Shown here piece by piece: positions 44,772-52,982 of a DNA stretch of 64,000 nt. The notes under the pieces were generated by a model, which saw nothing but the letters and a program-made list of their open reading frames with translations, did no database searches and had not been told where the DNA came from. The position numbers and the translations under genes were made by a program. Position 1 is the first letter of the stretch, and the number at the start of each line of letters is the position of its first letter. Origin of the DNA: Acinetobacter gerneri DSM 14967 = CIP 107464 = MTCC 9824 (GTDB taxonomy: Bacteria; Pseudomonadota; Gammaproteobacteria; Pseudomonadales; Moraxellaceae); NCBI RefSeq assembly GCF_000368565.1, contig NZ_KB849549.1, forward strand, positions 416,001-480,000. Direction: 5' to 3'.

Positions 44772-46133
44772 TCAAGCACTAAATGGGCGCAGTAAAAGCT
44801 GTGCTGAAGGATTTTTAGTGTTATAAACCGAGGTGAAATTTTCCCCAGAAAGATGTGTCCCCAACATAAATCCAAATATTTCTGCCAAATCTTGGGAATG
44901 CCCTAAAAATAAAGAGCCATAGATAAAATGCTGTGACGCAATCGCAGTATCTGCAAAATTTTGAGCTAATATCTTTTGATTTTTAATATTAAAAACATCA
45001 TTAGAAACAACAATAAACGGCGAATCATGCTCATATAACTCATCATCATCGAGCTGCAATTCTTTTAAAACCTGAGCAAATTGCGATTCATTTAAAGCCA
45101 ACTGTAAAGTTTGAATCGGTTCTAATTCATCTAAAGTGACAGACTCATGGCTTAGACAACAACTACTTGAAAACTCGGATGGAATATAGTGCTCAATCTC
45201 AAATTTAGTCGTTAAAATCTGTTCATCAATTTCAGAATCCGCAACGACCAACAAACTGACTTCATGATTTTGGTGAGCAATATGCATAAATAAATCAAGC
45301 AAAGCCAAATAGCTATTTTGGCTATCAAAATAATGAAAATGAATTCTAAGCTGTTGTGAAATAATGCCAAGATTGTCGATAAACATTTCAATTTCTTCAG
45401 AACAAGTAGACTCATCCCAAATGGATTGAATCTGTTTCGATAAAAATATATGAATATTCAAATAATTTAAGCGTTGCATCGGTTTTGCTGGTGGCGTATC
45501 CATCTCTTCAGATGCAGCATTGGGATCAATCCATTTAGGATGCATCTTATATGCGTAGGCTTGCTGACTATCATAAAATAATGCCGACTGCTTCAACTGA
45601 TCTGCAATCACAATCAATGCTTCTTGATTCAGCTCCAACTGATTTAAGATCATGTGATTTATACGATAAATGGCATTATTTTGTCGTTGTTCATCTAAAG
45701 CCTGATCCAATTCCTCAATACGATAAGACAAGATCCCTGCCTGTAAATTCTCACTTAACAAAGCATCCAATTGGGCCGAAATACCTCCTGAAAAATTCTG
45801 AAAAATAGCTTCATTTTCACCCAAAGCATGTTGAAGCGAAGTCGAATATAAGTTTAAATTTATCCATTCTATTGGCTTTTTTTGTTCGACTACGGCTGGC
45901 TCAATTTGTTTTTTATCCAATTGTTCTTGCTTGTTTTTTTGATATTTATTGTACTGCGCAATCGCAATAAATGGCAAAATGACCAATGCCGTCAACAGCA
46001 AAGGAATACAAATAAAATAGATCAACAAATCTTTTAAATTGGGATCAAAATGACTATCTTTCCAATAGAAAATCATGATCAACGAAACTGCACATAATAT
46101 GCTAAAAAATAACGCAATCACTTTTTTAACCAT
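44772..46133 (-). CDS. T6SS-locus membrane protein of unknown function
   Basis: A 453-residue protein in the T6SS arm between tssG and tssM. It has two N-terminal membrane helices (about 5-24 and 38-60), then a coiled-coil Gln/Lys-rich linker and a long soluble domain with no motif that I know. The ATG at 46133 follows the tssG stop by six bases, so it is surely in the operon; a TTG just before is possible. In Acinetobacter T6SS loci a gene of unknown role (named asaB in some work) occupies this place, but I cannot verify identity. Contact with TssM, which has the same N-terminal topology, is a fair inference. Confidence 0.8.
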   Translation of the reverse strand: MVKKVIALFFSILCAVSLIMIFYWKDSHFDPNLKDLLIYFICIPLLLTALVILPFIAIAQYNKYQKNKQEQLDKKQIEPAVVEQKKPIEWINLNLYSTSLQHALGENEAIFQNFSGGISAQLDALLSENLQAGILSYRIEELDQALDEQRQNNAIYRINHMILNQLELNQEALIVIADQLKQSALFYDSQQAYAYKMHPKWIDPNAASEEMDTPPAKPMQRLNYLNIHIFLSKQIQSIWDESTCSEEIEMFIDNLGIISQQLRIHFHYFDSQNSYLALLDLFMHIAHQNHEVSLLVVADSEIDEQILTTKFEIEHYIPSEFSSSCCLSHESVTLDELEPIQTLQLALNESQFAQVLKELQLDDDELYEHDSPFIVVSNDVFNIKNQKILAQNFADTAIASQHFIYGSLFLGHSQDLAEIFGFMLGTHLSGENFTSVYNTKNPSAQLLLRPFSA

Positions 46134-46139
46134 CAAAGG

Positions 46140-47126
46140 CTACCCCAAAATATTATGTAAAGTTTCACTGTTATCATGAGTTTTAAACGGCATTAAAAAT
46201 GCGCCTCGTGATAAACCGACTTTCGAATGATCACTCAATTGGATCGCTTGTATTTCTTCTTTGGCTAAAACTAGCCTTACATCAATAACTAAGGTTGGAT
46301 CACACCAACTCGATAATATTTTTTTGAGCTTTTGATTAGACTGATGTCCAGGCAAAAAATCCAAATAAGCCTTATAAGTTAAAGGCCCTATACGGATTTC
46401 AATCTTGCCATCAAGTTGTTTAATCGACTCACCACAAAAACAATTGATCCCCAATAAACTGGGGCGTGCCTGTCCTATACAGGTTCTTTGGCTCAACTCT
46501 AAATAATATTTTTCTTCAATATATTGTTCTATTTCGATATTTTCATTAAAAATACAACTCAACATGGTTTTTAAAGCATGGGCAGTATTATTTTGCCCCT
46601 GCATTAGCCCTGAAAATTCTGCAAAATAATGATCTAAATCATTTTGTTGATGTTGGGAACTGACATAGCCACACAAGGCATGCAAAATATCAAGATAATG
46701 ATTTTCATGTGAAATTTCATATTGTATTGGCAAATTATAATTAAAACTCGCCTCTAAAAATTGACTCACCAACTTATGATTGAAAAGACTTAAAAATTCT
46801 TGGGTTTCAATCCGATATTTACGTGGTGCTTGTTTAACCTTATTGGTATAAGTATAGGGCATCGCTCCTTGCAGCCCCGTCAAACCAACGATCAAATTTT
46901 TTATTCGAATTTTATCATCATCAAGTTCAAGCGATTCAATCTCAGAAATTGGAAAATTTAAATTCAGCGAACTATCAAAACGATATTCTTTCGCCCAATA
47001 GCGTGTATATTTTTGTGAACTTTTATGTCGCAACAAACGAACAGATTGAAAAAACTCAAAGCTGCTAGGTTGAATAAATAATTCATCAATTACAGAGGCT
47101 TTTTGCCACCAATGTTCTGAATGCAT
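46140..47126 (-). CDS. tssG: TssG: T6SS baseplate protein
   Basis: Baseplate wedge component that works with TssF and TssE. The protein has 328 residues, the usual size; the N-terminal FEFFQSVRLLRHK block and the PLTYKAYLDFLPG region are typical of TssG (VasB/ImpH). It starts inside the 3' end of tssF (37-base overlap), a frequent arrangement. Confidence 0.95.
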   Translation of the reverse strand: MHSEHWWQKASVIDELFIQPSSFEFFQSVRLLRHKSSQKYTRYWAKEYRFDSSLNLNFPISEIESLELDDDKIRIKNLIVGLTGLQGAMPYTYTNKVKQAPRKYRIETQEFLSLFNHKLVSQFLEASFNYNLPIQYEISHENHYLDILHALCGYVSSQHQQNDLDHYFAEFSGLMQGQNNTAHALKTMLSCIFNENIEIEQYIEEKYYLELSQRTCIGQARPSLLGINCFCGESIKQLDGKIEIRIGPLTYKAYLDFLPGHQSNQKLKKILSSWCDPTLVIDVRLVLAKEEIQAIQLSDHSKVGLSRGAFLMPFKTHDNSETLHNILG

Positions 47127-48895
47127 TGGTATAACTCCTGATCTGTATTTGAATCTAAAATGCTCAAATGAACAAAACTATTGAGCTGTACTTTTAAGCT
47201 AAAAATATGGCTAAGCAATTGACTAAAAATATATAAACTATGCCCACGAAAGATTTGAGCATCCATTTTAATGCTCACTTTGACCCCTCTTATAAACATA
47301 GGAAATGGTTTCTTTTCGATCAATTTGGTATCAACACTAAAATCAATTTCACGTATTGAATTGATAATCTGATGATTCTCTTTCGTTTTTGGAAGATTAT
47401 AGAGTTCTAATAGTTCTTTAATATGGCTTAGAGCATCCCCCTTCATCAGTGCCAAAGTATTCAATGACAAGTGTGAAATAATTCTCCACTGTTCTTTCAT
47501 ATTTCGCTCAAACTGAAAACTGGCATTTGGACGCTTCAATACCACAACCTCTCTTGCAGTATTTGCATCTTTTAAAGTCAAACTATCATGACTTTGAGCC
47601 AAAGCTTCATTTGGCAAATCACCATTGGAACAGAGTAATCGGGTACTAATAAAATCAGACTTAATCTCGTAAGGATTCAATCTTTTAGAAATAATAGAGT
47701 AGCCAGAGGCAATATGTTGATTGGCATATTGAATCGGATTTAAGGCATAAAAAAAGTTGGCGTCATCGCCACGATAATGGCTCATCGCAAAAAAAGGATG
47801 GATTTGCGTAGAAATTTGCTCTTTATTGGTTTTTTCTCGGACCATTTCCATATTAATGACCGAATATACTCGGAATAATTCTGGATGTTGCGCATCTGCG
47901 AGCAAAGGATATTCAAGTTGTTTATGATTTATTTTCTGCGGCTCTGCCTGTTTTTCAAATAAATTAACAACTGGACAAGTAAAAAGTTTAAAGTTTGCGA
48001 CATTTAATTCTGAATAATTTCGAACAATTGTTTGATCATTCAAATTCAATTTTAAATGAATATTCAACTCAAAAGTGGACTGATCTTTTAAGTGCTTTAA
48101 AAAGCCGAGATCCAGATTGAGATAACTAAACTTATCAGCAAAACAAAAATACTCCATCAACATACGATAGGCATGATGGGTATGCTGATCTATAGGCAAT
48201 AGGCTTTGATTTTCTTCAAATCCAATAATGTCAAAAGGATTGAGGATTTCAAAATTTTTTTTAGCTGTTTTAATACTAAAAGTGGTTCCTTGCTTAAAGA
48301 TCGCATCCAAAACTTGTAACGGAAAATTGGAAATCGCATCCAAATAAATCGGCAATTTTTCTGCCACTAAAATCGCATTCGTTTTATTAAATATTTCAAA
48401 TCCAAAACTCAAGGTTGCATTCTGATTCATGTGAATATGCGAGCTAGGATTGGTTACAAATTCTAGATTGATCAGTTGAATTGGCAGTAAATGAACTGCT
48501 CTGGTCGTCGCAAATTCACATTGCACATTTTTAAAGCTTTTTGAACGTAAGACCTCTTTTGGCTCAATAATCAATGCTTCGGTCAATTTCTTTTGCTTGT
48601 TCATATCTTCAAAACTAATGATCGAACACGCAGGAAAATGTCGTAAATATTGAGGAAACATGACCTCAAAAATTGACCGTGTAAACATCTCATAACTATC
48701 AGCAAGTTTTTTATCTATTCGAGCTGCTATCAGTGAAAATGCTTGAATCAATCGCTCAATATGTGGATCGTCAATTTGCTCTTGATTCAAAGATAAACGC
48801 TGTGCAAGTTTTGGATATTTTTGAGCAAACTCACGTGATTGTTGTCCAAATTCCTGCAATTGCTTTTCATAATAGGGTAATAAATCATCAATCAT
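47090..48895 (-). CDS. tssF: TssF: T6SS baseplate protein
   Basis: Baseplate wedge component (VasA/ImpG), 601 residues. The N-terminus MIDDLLPYYEKQLQEFGQQSREFAQKYPKLAQRL is the family start by pattern, with HIERLIQAFSLIAARIDKKL after it. It forms the TssF2-TssG complex with the next gene, which it overlaps. It begins 14 bases after tssE. Confidence 0.96.
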   Translation of the reverse strand: MIDDLLPYYEKQLQEFGQQSREFAQKYPKLAQRLSLNQEQIDDPHIERLIQAFSLIAARIDKKLADSYEMFTRSIFEVMFPQYLRHFPACSIISFEDMNKQKKLTEALIIEPKEVLRSKSFKNVQCEFATTRAVHLLPIQLINLEFVTNPSSHIHMNQNATLSFGFEIFNKTNAILVAEKLPIYLDAISNFPLQVLDAIFKQGTTFSIKTAKKNFEILNPFDIIGFEENQSLLPIDQHTHHAYRMLMEYFCFADKFSYLNLDLGFLKHLKDQSTFELNIHLKLNLNDQTIVRNYSELNVANFKLFTCPVVNLFEKQAEPQKINHKQLEYPLLADAQHPELFRVYSVINMEMVREKTNKEQISTQIHPFFAMSHYRGDDANFFYALNPIQYANQHIASGYSIISKRLNPYEIKSDFISTRLLCSNGDLPNEALAQSHDSLTLKDANTAREVVVLKRPNASFQFERNMKEQWRIISHLSLNTLALMKGDALSHIKELLELYNLPKTKENHQIINSIREIDFSVDTKLIEKKPFPMFIRGVKVSIKMDAQIFRGHSLYIFSQLLSHIFSLKVQLNSFVHLSILDSNTDQELYQCIQNIGGKKPL

Positions 48896-48909
48896 AGCAA
48901 CCCCCTATT

Positions 48910-49389
48910 TTATGTTCTTGCTGAAATTACATATTGTTGAGTCGTAGGCTTAAGCAATGCATCAAAAATCACTGGCTCGTATAAAGGATGGATATTCAAA
49001 TAAGCCTGAATACTGAGACAGAGCGCTCCCACATTTTGTTCATTCATCAACATTTCTACTTTTATTTGCCGTAAGCGTGGTTCATGCGCTGAAATGGATT
49101 TTTCAATGGATTGGCAAATTTTCTCTCGATCCATTGGATTTGCCGTTGAAAGACCCACAAAATCAATAATGCCAAATTGAATAATTGACTTTTTTACTTC
49201 AGGAAAATCTTCAATAACATCATCAAGTTTTGCGACTCGACTATTCAACAAATCTTCTAAATCATGAGCAACAGATTCACGTAATTCTTGTATAGATAGT
49301 CCCTGAGTATGCTCAGACTCAGGTATTAATCGATCAAATAAAGTTGATCTAAAACCAAATGGATATAAATGATCTAAATTCATTTTCAT
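48910..49389 (-). CDS. tssE: TssE: T6SS baseplate protein, gp25-like
   Basis: Small baseplate protein of 159 residues, similar to T4 gp25, which nucleates the sheath. RSTLFDRLIPE at the N-terminus, ELRESVAHDLEDLLNSR and a late EPRL-type motif (SAHEPRLRQIKVEM, the conserved Glu-Pro-Arg-Leu core) are clear. It follows hcp after a 63-bp gap with a hairpin. Confidence 0.95.
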   Translation of the reverse strand: MKMNLDHLYPFGFRSTLFDRLIPESEHTQGLSIQELRESVAHDLEDLLNSRVAKLDDVIEDFPEVKKSIIQFGIIDFVGLSTANPMDREKICQSIEKSISAHEPRLRQIKVEMLMNEQNVGALCLSIQAYLNIHPLYEPVIFDALLKPTTQQYVISART

Positions 49390-49404
49390 TATTTCTTAAT
49401 GAGA

Positions 49405-49431
49405 TAAGGGCTAACATTTCGTTATCCCTTA
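49405..49431 (-). other. Hairpin between hcp and tssE
   Basis: TAAGGG/CCCTTA and TAAC/GTTA form a stem of ten pairs with one internal mismatch and a five-base loop, in the hcp-tssE gap. There is no good U-run. It may protect the hcp transcript or reduce read-through, so that Hcp is made in excess of baseplate proteins. Confidence 0.6.
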
Positions 49432-49452
49432 CCTAAAATCACATCATATTGA

Positions 49453-49956
49453 TTACGCTGAATAAGATGCAGTGTTATTAGAAAGAGACCATTTCTTCGT
49501 AACAGCACCTTTTTGTGTACCATCAATATCTTGTTGGTTATATGTCCACTCAACCGCAGCATATTTCAGACCAAAAGATTCAGTTGGTACACCTTCTTCA
49601 TTAACAGCAGGTACAACGCTCGATACCAAAACGTGTTTTAATTTGATTTGTAAATATTTGATACGTTTATCACCATTTGCACGGTAATAATCAATTTGAA
49701 CTTCATCAAATGTATAGCCTGCAGAACATGCTTCCCAAAGCTTTGGACTAGTTGCATCTAAATCTTTGACAAAAATCATATCTGCATGTTCAACACGCTC
49801 AGCAGTATGACCACCGACGCTTGAAGAAGTTGCTGATTTTGGTTGACGAATATTATGAGCCCAAGAGTTTACTTCTAACCAATCTTTATGCTCAGAGTCT
49901 CGAGATTCTCCATCAACTTTATATTTCCCACGAAACTGAACGTATATATCTTTCAT
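49453..49956 (-). CDS. hcp: Hcp (TssD): T6SS inner-tube protein
   Basis: Forms hexameric rings that stack as the T6SS tube and is secreted; effectors can ride inside. The 167-residue sequence has the standard MKDIYVQFRGKYKVDGESRD start, HADMIFVKDLDATSPKLWEACS, and ESFGLKYAAVEWTY near the end. An AGGA ribosome site lies nine bases upstream. There is no C-terminal effector fusion. It lies 46 bases after tssC. Confidence 0.98.
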   Translation of the reverse strand: MKDIYVQFRGKYKVDGESRDSEHKDWLEVNSWAHNIRQPKSATSSSVGGHTAERVEHADMIFVKDLDATSPKLWEACSAGYTFDEVQIDYYRANGDKRIKYLQIKLKHVLVSSVVPAVNEEGVPTESFGLKYAAVEWTYNQQDIDGTQKGAVTKKWSLSNNTASYSA

Positions 49957-50002
49957 CAGGTTTTTCCTAATTATTTAAAGTTATTATTTAGCTGAGTTTT
50001 TA

Positions 50003-51484
50003 TTAATTTGAAGACTGTGGTAACTCAGTCACCAGCCTTAAAGAAACGGATAACTCATCTAGTTGAAAATGTGGTCTTAAAAAAACCACCGACTTGTAGT
50101 GACCCGGTTCCGCAGGGTTTTCTACAACTTTTACTGATGCTTCACGAAGCGGATATTGTGCTTTCGCTTCTTGTGATGCCCCATCATCTAGTAACACGTA
50201 TTGAGATAACCACTCATTTAAAAATGCTTCTACATTACCCGCAGATGCAAAACTCCCCACCTTATCTCGCATCATAGCTTTTAAATAATGTGCGATCCGA
50301 GAAACTGCCATAATGTATTGAATTTGGCTGGATAATGCCGAGTTTGCATTGGCTGAATCACTGTCATATTTTTTCGGTTTTTGCGAAGATTGCGCACCGA
50401 AAAATGCTGCATAATCTGTATTTTTACAATGCACCAAAGGAATAAAACCAAGATCGCTGAGTTCTTTTTCACGGCGATCCGTAATGGCAATTTCGGTTGG
50501 ACATTTAAAAGCAACCTCACCATCATTGGTTTTAAATGTGTGCACAGGCAAACCTTCGACCAATCCACCGCCCTCTACACCACGAATAGCAGCACACCAA
50601 CCGTGCATATCAAATGCATTGGTCAATCGTGTACCAAATGCATAAGAAGCATTCATCCAAAGATATTCATTATGATTTTGACCAGAAACTTCTTCTACAA
50701 AATTGAAACCTTCTGTCGCAGTCCCTTCTTTAGGATGATATGGCAAACGTCCCAATACTCTCGGCATGGTCAAAGCAACATAACGCGCATCATCGCTTTC
50801 ACGGAATGAACGCCATTGAACGTACTCTGCCGTTTCAAATATTTTCGAAACATCACGAGGGCGGTCAATGTCTGTAAATGACTCCAATCCCAACATATTT
50901 GAGCATGCTGCTGAAATAAATGGCGCATGTGCAGCTGCTGCAACATGAGAAATTTGTTCCAGTAAATACATATCAGAAGGAGTTCGATCAAACTCGAAAT
51001 CACCAATGAGCGTGGCATAAGGTGCCCCACCAAATGAGCCATATTCCTCTTCATAGATTTTCTTAAAAAGACTACTTTGATCGAAGTCAGTCGCACCTTG
51101 AAAGTCTTTAATTAATTCTTTTTTAGTCGTATTTAACATACGAATTTTAATCAGAGGATTGGATGGCGTTTCTTGGCAAAAATAATATAAACCACGCCAA
51201 GTGGATTCAATTTTTTGAAATTCAGCATTGTGCATGATTTTACTTAATTGCTGAGAAATCATATCGTCTATTTCAGCGATACGTTTGTCCAGTGACAAAG
51301 TCATATTTTCTGAAATAACGATCGTCCCAGCCATGACCTCACGGGCAAGTTCACCGATCAAGTTTTTAGCACGATCATGCTCATCTTCATTGCGTGCAAT
51401 ACGACTTTGTTCAACGATTGAATCCAATAACCCCACTTCAGCAGTGGTATTTTGTTGAGTTTCGGTCGCTTGTAAATTATTCAT
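50003..51484 (-). CDS. tssC: TssC: T6SS sheath large subunit
   Basis: With TssB it forms the contractile sheath. It has 493 residues from the ATG at 51484, which has GGGAG six bases upstream inside the tssB end; start and tssB stop overlap by eight bases. The ISQQLSKIMHNAEFQKIESTWRGLYY start of the core, GMLPRVLGRLPY-like block (MPRVLGRLPYHP) and PLREASVKVVENPAEPGHYKSVVFLRPHFQLDELSVSLRLV end are typical by pattern. Confidence 0.97.
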   Translation of the reverse strand: MNNLQATETQQNTTAEVGLLDSIVEQSRIARNEDEHDRAKNLIGELAREVMAGTIVISENMTLSLDKRIAEIDDMISQQLSKIMHNAEFQKIESTWRGLYYFCQETPSNPLIKIRMLNTTKKELIKDFQGATDFDQSSLFKKIYEEEYGSFGGAPYATLIGDFEFDRTPSDMYLLEQISHVAAAAHAPFISAACSNMLGLESFTDIDRPRDVSKIFETAEYVQWRSFRESDDARYVALTMPRVLGRLPYHPKEGTATEGFNFVEEVSGQNHNEYLWMNASYAFGTRLTNAFDMHGWCAAIRGVEGGGLVEGLPVHTFKTNDGEVAFKCPTEIAITDRREKELSDLGFIPLVHCKNTDYAAFFGAQSSQKPKKYDSDSANANSALSSQIQYIMAVSRIAHYLKAMMRDKVGSFASAGNVEAFLNEWLSQYVLLDDGASQEAKAQYPLREASVKVVENPAEPGHYKSVVFLRPHFQLDELSVSLRLVTELPQSSN

Positions 51485-51986
51485 CATCAGCTCCCGCTTC
51501 TTCACTCATTTTGCGAACTTGGTCTGTATTTTTTAAAACATCATCCAAAAGATCTTCTAAGCGTTCACTATTTGAGATTTTATTTCTTAAATCTGTCAAT
51601 CGCTCGCGTGCTTCAACCAATTTTCGAAGAGGATCAACTTGTTGAACCACATTTTCAGGACGAAAATCTTCCATAGATTTAAAAGTTAAATCTACAGACA
51701 TACGCCCCCTCTCCTCTGTCAAAGTATTTTCAACTTGGAAATTGGCACGGGGAGATAAAGACTCCATAACCTCATCAATATTTTCGAGATCTACATTGAT
51801 GAATTTTTTATCTTTCAACTTGGTTTTTTCAATTTCAGATGCAGCAGAAAAATCCCCTAAAACCCCAACAACAAATGGTAATTCTTTAATTTCTTTGCCA
51901 TCACCAATCTCAACATCGTAAGTTAATTGAACTCGTGGTGGACGAATACGTTGTAATTTTTTCTGTACGCTTTCTCGTTTTGCCAT
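51477..51986 (-). CDS. tssB: TssB: T6SS sheath small subunit
   Basis: Sheath partner of TssC, 169 residues, the normal length. The RIRPPRVQLTYDVEIGDG start and the LPFVVGVLGDFS block are diagnostic of the family (VipA/ImpB). The C-terminus is acidic. It is the second gene of the minus-strand arm, after asaA, and overlaps tssC by eight bases. Confidence 0.98.
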   Translation of the reverse strand: MAKRESVQKKLQRIRPPRVQLTYDVEIGDGKEIKELPFVVGVLGDFSAASEIEKTKLKDKKFINVDLENIDEVMESLSPRANFQVENTLTEERGRMSVDLTFKSMEDFRPENVVQQVDPLRKLVEARERLTDLRNKISNSERLEDLLDDVLKNTDQVRKMSEEAGADDE

Positions 51987-52006
51987 ATTTAAAAAATCCT
52001 AAAATA

Positions 52007-52630
52007 TTAAAATCCCGCAAATGGAGTCTTTGGTTTTGCTGGTTCAGCTTTTTTTTCTGGTCTCGTTTTCACTTGTTTCTTTTGAGTCTGTTTTTTTGGC
52101 TGTTCTCTTTGCACTTTTGGTTTAGGACTTACAGCCGGCTTAATTCTAAAATCATCAGGTTTAGCTTTGACCATTTCTTCCGCAGGTACTGATGTTCGAT
52201 ACAATTCAACAAATGCTTTTGCTGCTGGATAAGTTAGGTCATTGTTTAAATAACGTGCTTCATTCATCCTCATTTTGGTCAGAGATGAACGTGCCAGATT
52301 GACTCCTAACAAAAATTTCACATCAGTCAGCATTGGCGTATTTACATTTTGTTTCTGTAAATAATCAATCAAAATCATTGATTTAATATAGTTATCTATT
52401 TGCTGAAAGCGATTAGCTGCTTGAATCAGTAAATCACTTTTTTCTTCAGTATTTTTTTTATCGCAAATTCGTTGATATATACTCAATAGTTCCGAATCTG
52501 TTTCGCCCTCAATAAGTGGGTTGGCTTTTATACAACTTCTTTTTAATTTAATCTCTGGATCATTCGCATTTGTTAACTGGCTCAATAATAATCCCGATAT
52601 TAACAATGGATAAATCAGTTTCTTATTCAA
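52007..52630 (-). CDS. asaA: AsaA-like periplasmic T6SS accessory protein
   Basis: First gene of the minus-strand T6SS arm. I choose the TTG at 52630 because GGGGA lies six bases upstream and the product then begins with a regular signal peptide (NKKLIYPLLISGLLLSQLTNA); ATG codons at 52651 and 52636 have no well-spaced site. The mature protein (about 185 residues) has three Cys and helical repeats (NRFQQIDNYIKSMILIDYLQK), then a Lys/Pro/Gln-rich C-terminal tail. AsaA of A. baumannii holds this place and has been linked to TssM. It lacks a lipobox, so it is not an evident TssJ substitute. Confidence 0.75.
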   Translation of the reverse strand: MNKKLIYPLLISGLLLSQLTNANDPEIKLKRSCIKANPLIEGETDSELLSIYQRICDKKNTEEKSDLLIQAANRFQQIDNYIKSMILIDYLQKQNVNTPMLTDVKFLLGVNLARSSLTKMRMNEARYLNNDLTYPAAKAFVELYRTSVPAEEMVKAKPDDFRIKPAVSPKPKVQREQPKKQTQKKQVKTRPEKKAEPAKPKTPFAGF

Positions 52631-52982
52631 AACCATTCCCCTTATTTTCATAATAACTTACACATATTTAAAATTTTACTAACTAATTATCAAAATAATT
52701 GTTTAATTGATTTTGATTAAAAATTTAACTAAAAAACGCATAGCAAAGTCAAGTTAAAAAGATTTATTTTGGAAAAATATTTTATTCTGTTTTTAATATC
52801 AAATAAATATTCGCAATATGTAAATATTCAATATTTTATTTTAAATTCTTTTCTGTAGAATATTTTAGAGCTTCATCAATATATTAAAAATATTATTGAT
52901 TTAAAACATTTTATATCAAAACCAAACATTGATTCATAGTTAAATGCTCAATTGTTAATATAATCACATATTAAAGAGAAAA
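52631..52982. promoter_or_regulatory. Divergent promoter region of the T6SS locus
   Basis: This 352-bp, very A/T-rich stretch separates the two T6SS arms and must hold both promoters. A TATAAT at 52959-52964 is well placed for tssH, but no good -35 is seen at 17 bp. The composition would suit H-NS-like silencing, known for Acinetobacter T6SS control. No gene is seen. Confidence 0.5.
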
